Assembly (NCBI GenBank): GCA_947258695.1
Contig: CAMYJG010000010.1
Location: 44,774 to 108,773, forward strand
DNA from: an uncultured Ectothiorhodospiraceae bacterium
Lineage (GTDB): Bacteria; Pseudomonadota; Gammaproteobacteria; UBA6429; Thiohalophilaceae
Reading direction: 5' to 3'
Length of the DNA stretch: 64,000 nucleotides
Position 1 is the first letter of the stretch. Every line of letters starts with the position of its first letter. The notes under the pieces are model-generated. The model was not told where the DNA came from, ran no database searches, and saw nothing but the letters and a program-made list of their open reading frames with translations. The position numbers and the translations under genes are program-made. Below are positions 62,886 through 64,000 of the stretch, piece by piece.

Positions 62886-64000
62886 ATGCCATACAGTCCC
62901 GAATTACTTTTACCTGCAGGTACTATTCGCAATATGCGTTATGCCTTTGCTTACGGCGCGGATGCTGTTTATGCCGGACAACCGCGGTACAGCCTGCGAG
63001 TAAGAAATAATGACTTTACCTTAGAAAACCTGGAAATCGGCATTAATGAAGCACATCAACAAGGTAAAAAATTCTTTGTTGCCAGCAACCTGATGCCGCA
63101 TAACAGTAAAATTAAAACCTACATGGCAGACATGGCGCCGGTTATCGCCATGAAACCCGACGCTTTAATCATGGCCGATCCTGGTTTGATCATGATGGTC
63201 AGGGAGAAATGGCCCGAAGTGCCCATTCATCTTTCGGTGCAGGCCAATACGGTCAATTACGCCGCGGTAAAATTCTGGCAGTCACTGGGGGTGAGCCGAA
63301 TTATTTTATCGCGCGAACTATCTCTCGATGAAATAGAAGAAATCCGGCAGCAATGTCCCGATATGGAACTGGAAGTTTTTGTCCATGGTGCGCTATGTAT
63401 TGCCTATTCGGGTCGTTGTTTATTATCCGGTTACTTTAATCACCGCGATCCCAACCAGGGGACCTGCACCAATGCATGTCGTTGGGAATATAAAGTACAT
63501 AATGCCGATGAAAATGAGACCGGCGATCATGAAAAAATTGAGTTTGATGCCATGTCGGCGATTAATACACCAGAAGCCTTTCCTGAAATTAAAGTGCAAC
63601 GCCATCCGTTAGCCGACCGTACCTATTTTATTGAAGAGACCAACCGTCCCGGGCAACTCATGCCCATTATGGAAGATGAGCACGGCACCTATATTATGAA
63701 TTCAAAAGATCTACGTGCCATACAATATATCGAACGCTTAACTAAAATTGGTATTGATTCATTTAAAATTGAAGGCCGGACAAAATCTTATTACTACGTC
63801 GCACGCACTGCACAACTTTATCGCCAGGCAATCGAAGATGCGATTGCCGGAAAAGAGTTTGATGCTAACCTGTTTGGTAAACTCGAAGGTCTCGCCAACC
63901 GTGGCTATACCGAAGGTTTTTACGACCGCCACCCAAAACAGGATTATCAAAATTACCTGACCGGGCACTCCATCAGTAATCAACAAAAATTTGTAGGTGA
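62886..64000 (+). CDS. trhP: tRNA hydroxylase TrhP/YegQ (U32 peptidase family), cut at the window end
   Basis: The ATG at 62886 opens a frame of at least 371 codons that runs off the end. It begins SPELLLPAGTIRNMRYAFAY and has the U32 motifs GADAVYAG, VFVHGALCIAYSGRCLLSGY and FKIEGRTKSYYYVA. TrhP makes 5-hydroxyuridine in tRNA wobble positions with prephenate-derived groups, using a Fe-S cluster of conserved cysteines (CRWEY among them). The C-terminus is outside the window. Confidence 0.92.
   Translation, partial: MPYSPELLLPAGTIRNMRYAFAYGADAVYAGQPRYSLRVRNNDFTLENLEIGINEAHQQGKKFFVASNLMPHNSKIKTYMADMAPVIAMKPDALIMADPGLIMMVREKWPEVPIHLSVQANTVNYAAVKFWQSLGVSRIILSRELSLDEIEEIRQQCPDMELEVFVHGALCIAYSGRCLLSGYFNHRDPNQGTCTNACRWEYKVHNADENETGDHEKIEFDAMSAINTPEAFPEIKVQRHPLADRTYFIEETNRPGQLMPIMEDEHGTYIMNSKDLRAIQYIERLTKIGIDSFKIEGRTKSYYYVARTAQLYRQAIEDAIAGKEFDANLFGKLEGLANRGYTEGFYDRHPKQDYQNYLTGHSISNQQKFVG

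Overview
The window looks like a chromosomal segment of an AT-rich gammaproteobacterium. This rests on Slt and MltF lytic transglycosylases, an Rsd/AlgQ anti-sigma factor, YegQ/TrhP, PepN, an E. coli-type NadA (three cysteines at E. coli spacing), IspG, IlvD and many Sec, lipoprotein and Tat signals typical of a Gram-negative cell. The order cannot be fixed from the sequence. No rRNA, tRNA, CRISPR array, transposase, integrase or phage gene was found.

Positions 1-12.2 kb hold a cell-envelope block on one strand. It starts with a beta-barrel protein cut by the window edge, then a TlpA-like thioredoxin, a DUF4266 lipoprotein and a DUF3570 outer-membrane protein. Next come a coiled-coil periplasmic protein, three large or medium TPR proteins (two of them lipoproteins), a small exported protein, ExbB, two different ExbD proteins, a TonB-like protein ending in an AgmX/PglI-type domain, and an outer-membrane protein. 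The second part looks like one proton-driven trans-envelope machine, and is the best candidate here for a poorly described system. One of its two ExbD proteins has Asn where the proton-carrying Asp should be.

Positions 12.4-18.4 kb look like a signalling patch: a 1000-residue protein (two cyclic-nucleotide-binding domains, rhodanese, long coiled coil, one membrane helix), a NERD-like membrane protein, an FHA-adenylate cyclase and a DUF2786 protein. Positions 18.7-25.5 kb are mostly housekeeping (nadA, a GGDEF cyclase, pepN, dinB). Positions 25.6-32 kb hold a DUF1059 remnant, a solute-binding sensor-like protein, an operon of PhzF-EgtB-EgtD (ergothioneine synthesis), a lytic transglycosylase and tpm.

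Positions 32-41 kb mix housekeeping (GloB-like hydrolase, methyltransferase, ispG, mltF, EamA transporter) with small conserved proteins, including YdcH and PilZ. Positions 41-49 kb are more accessory: cysteine-rich and antitoxin-like small proteins, a Rieske ferredoxin, a short FliB-like protein, a pair of peptidoglycan peptidases (one with the exact Gln/Glu/His zinc ligands of Helicobacter Csd4), an unusual HTH-ferredoxin-reductase fusion, a flippase-like membrane protein and a glyoxalase. Positions 49-64 kb hold an acetolactate synthase-type/aldehyde dehydrogenase pair, a lipase, a MazG-like enzyme, ilvD, slt, a cytochrome c peroxidase/phosphoesterase/cytochrome c operon, Rsd, and trhP running off the end.

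Dispersed repeats (a MITE-like element, a related short copy and a REPIN-like palindrome pair) lie between genes. Several starts are placed downstream of the longest open frame where a ribosome site, promoter or signal peptide argues for it. All domain names come from reading motifs by eye; no database search was run.
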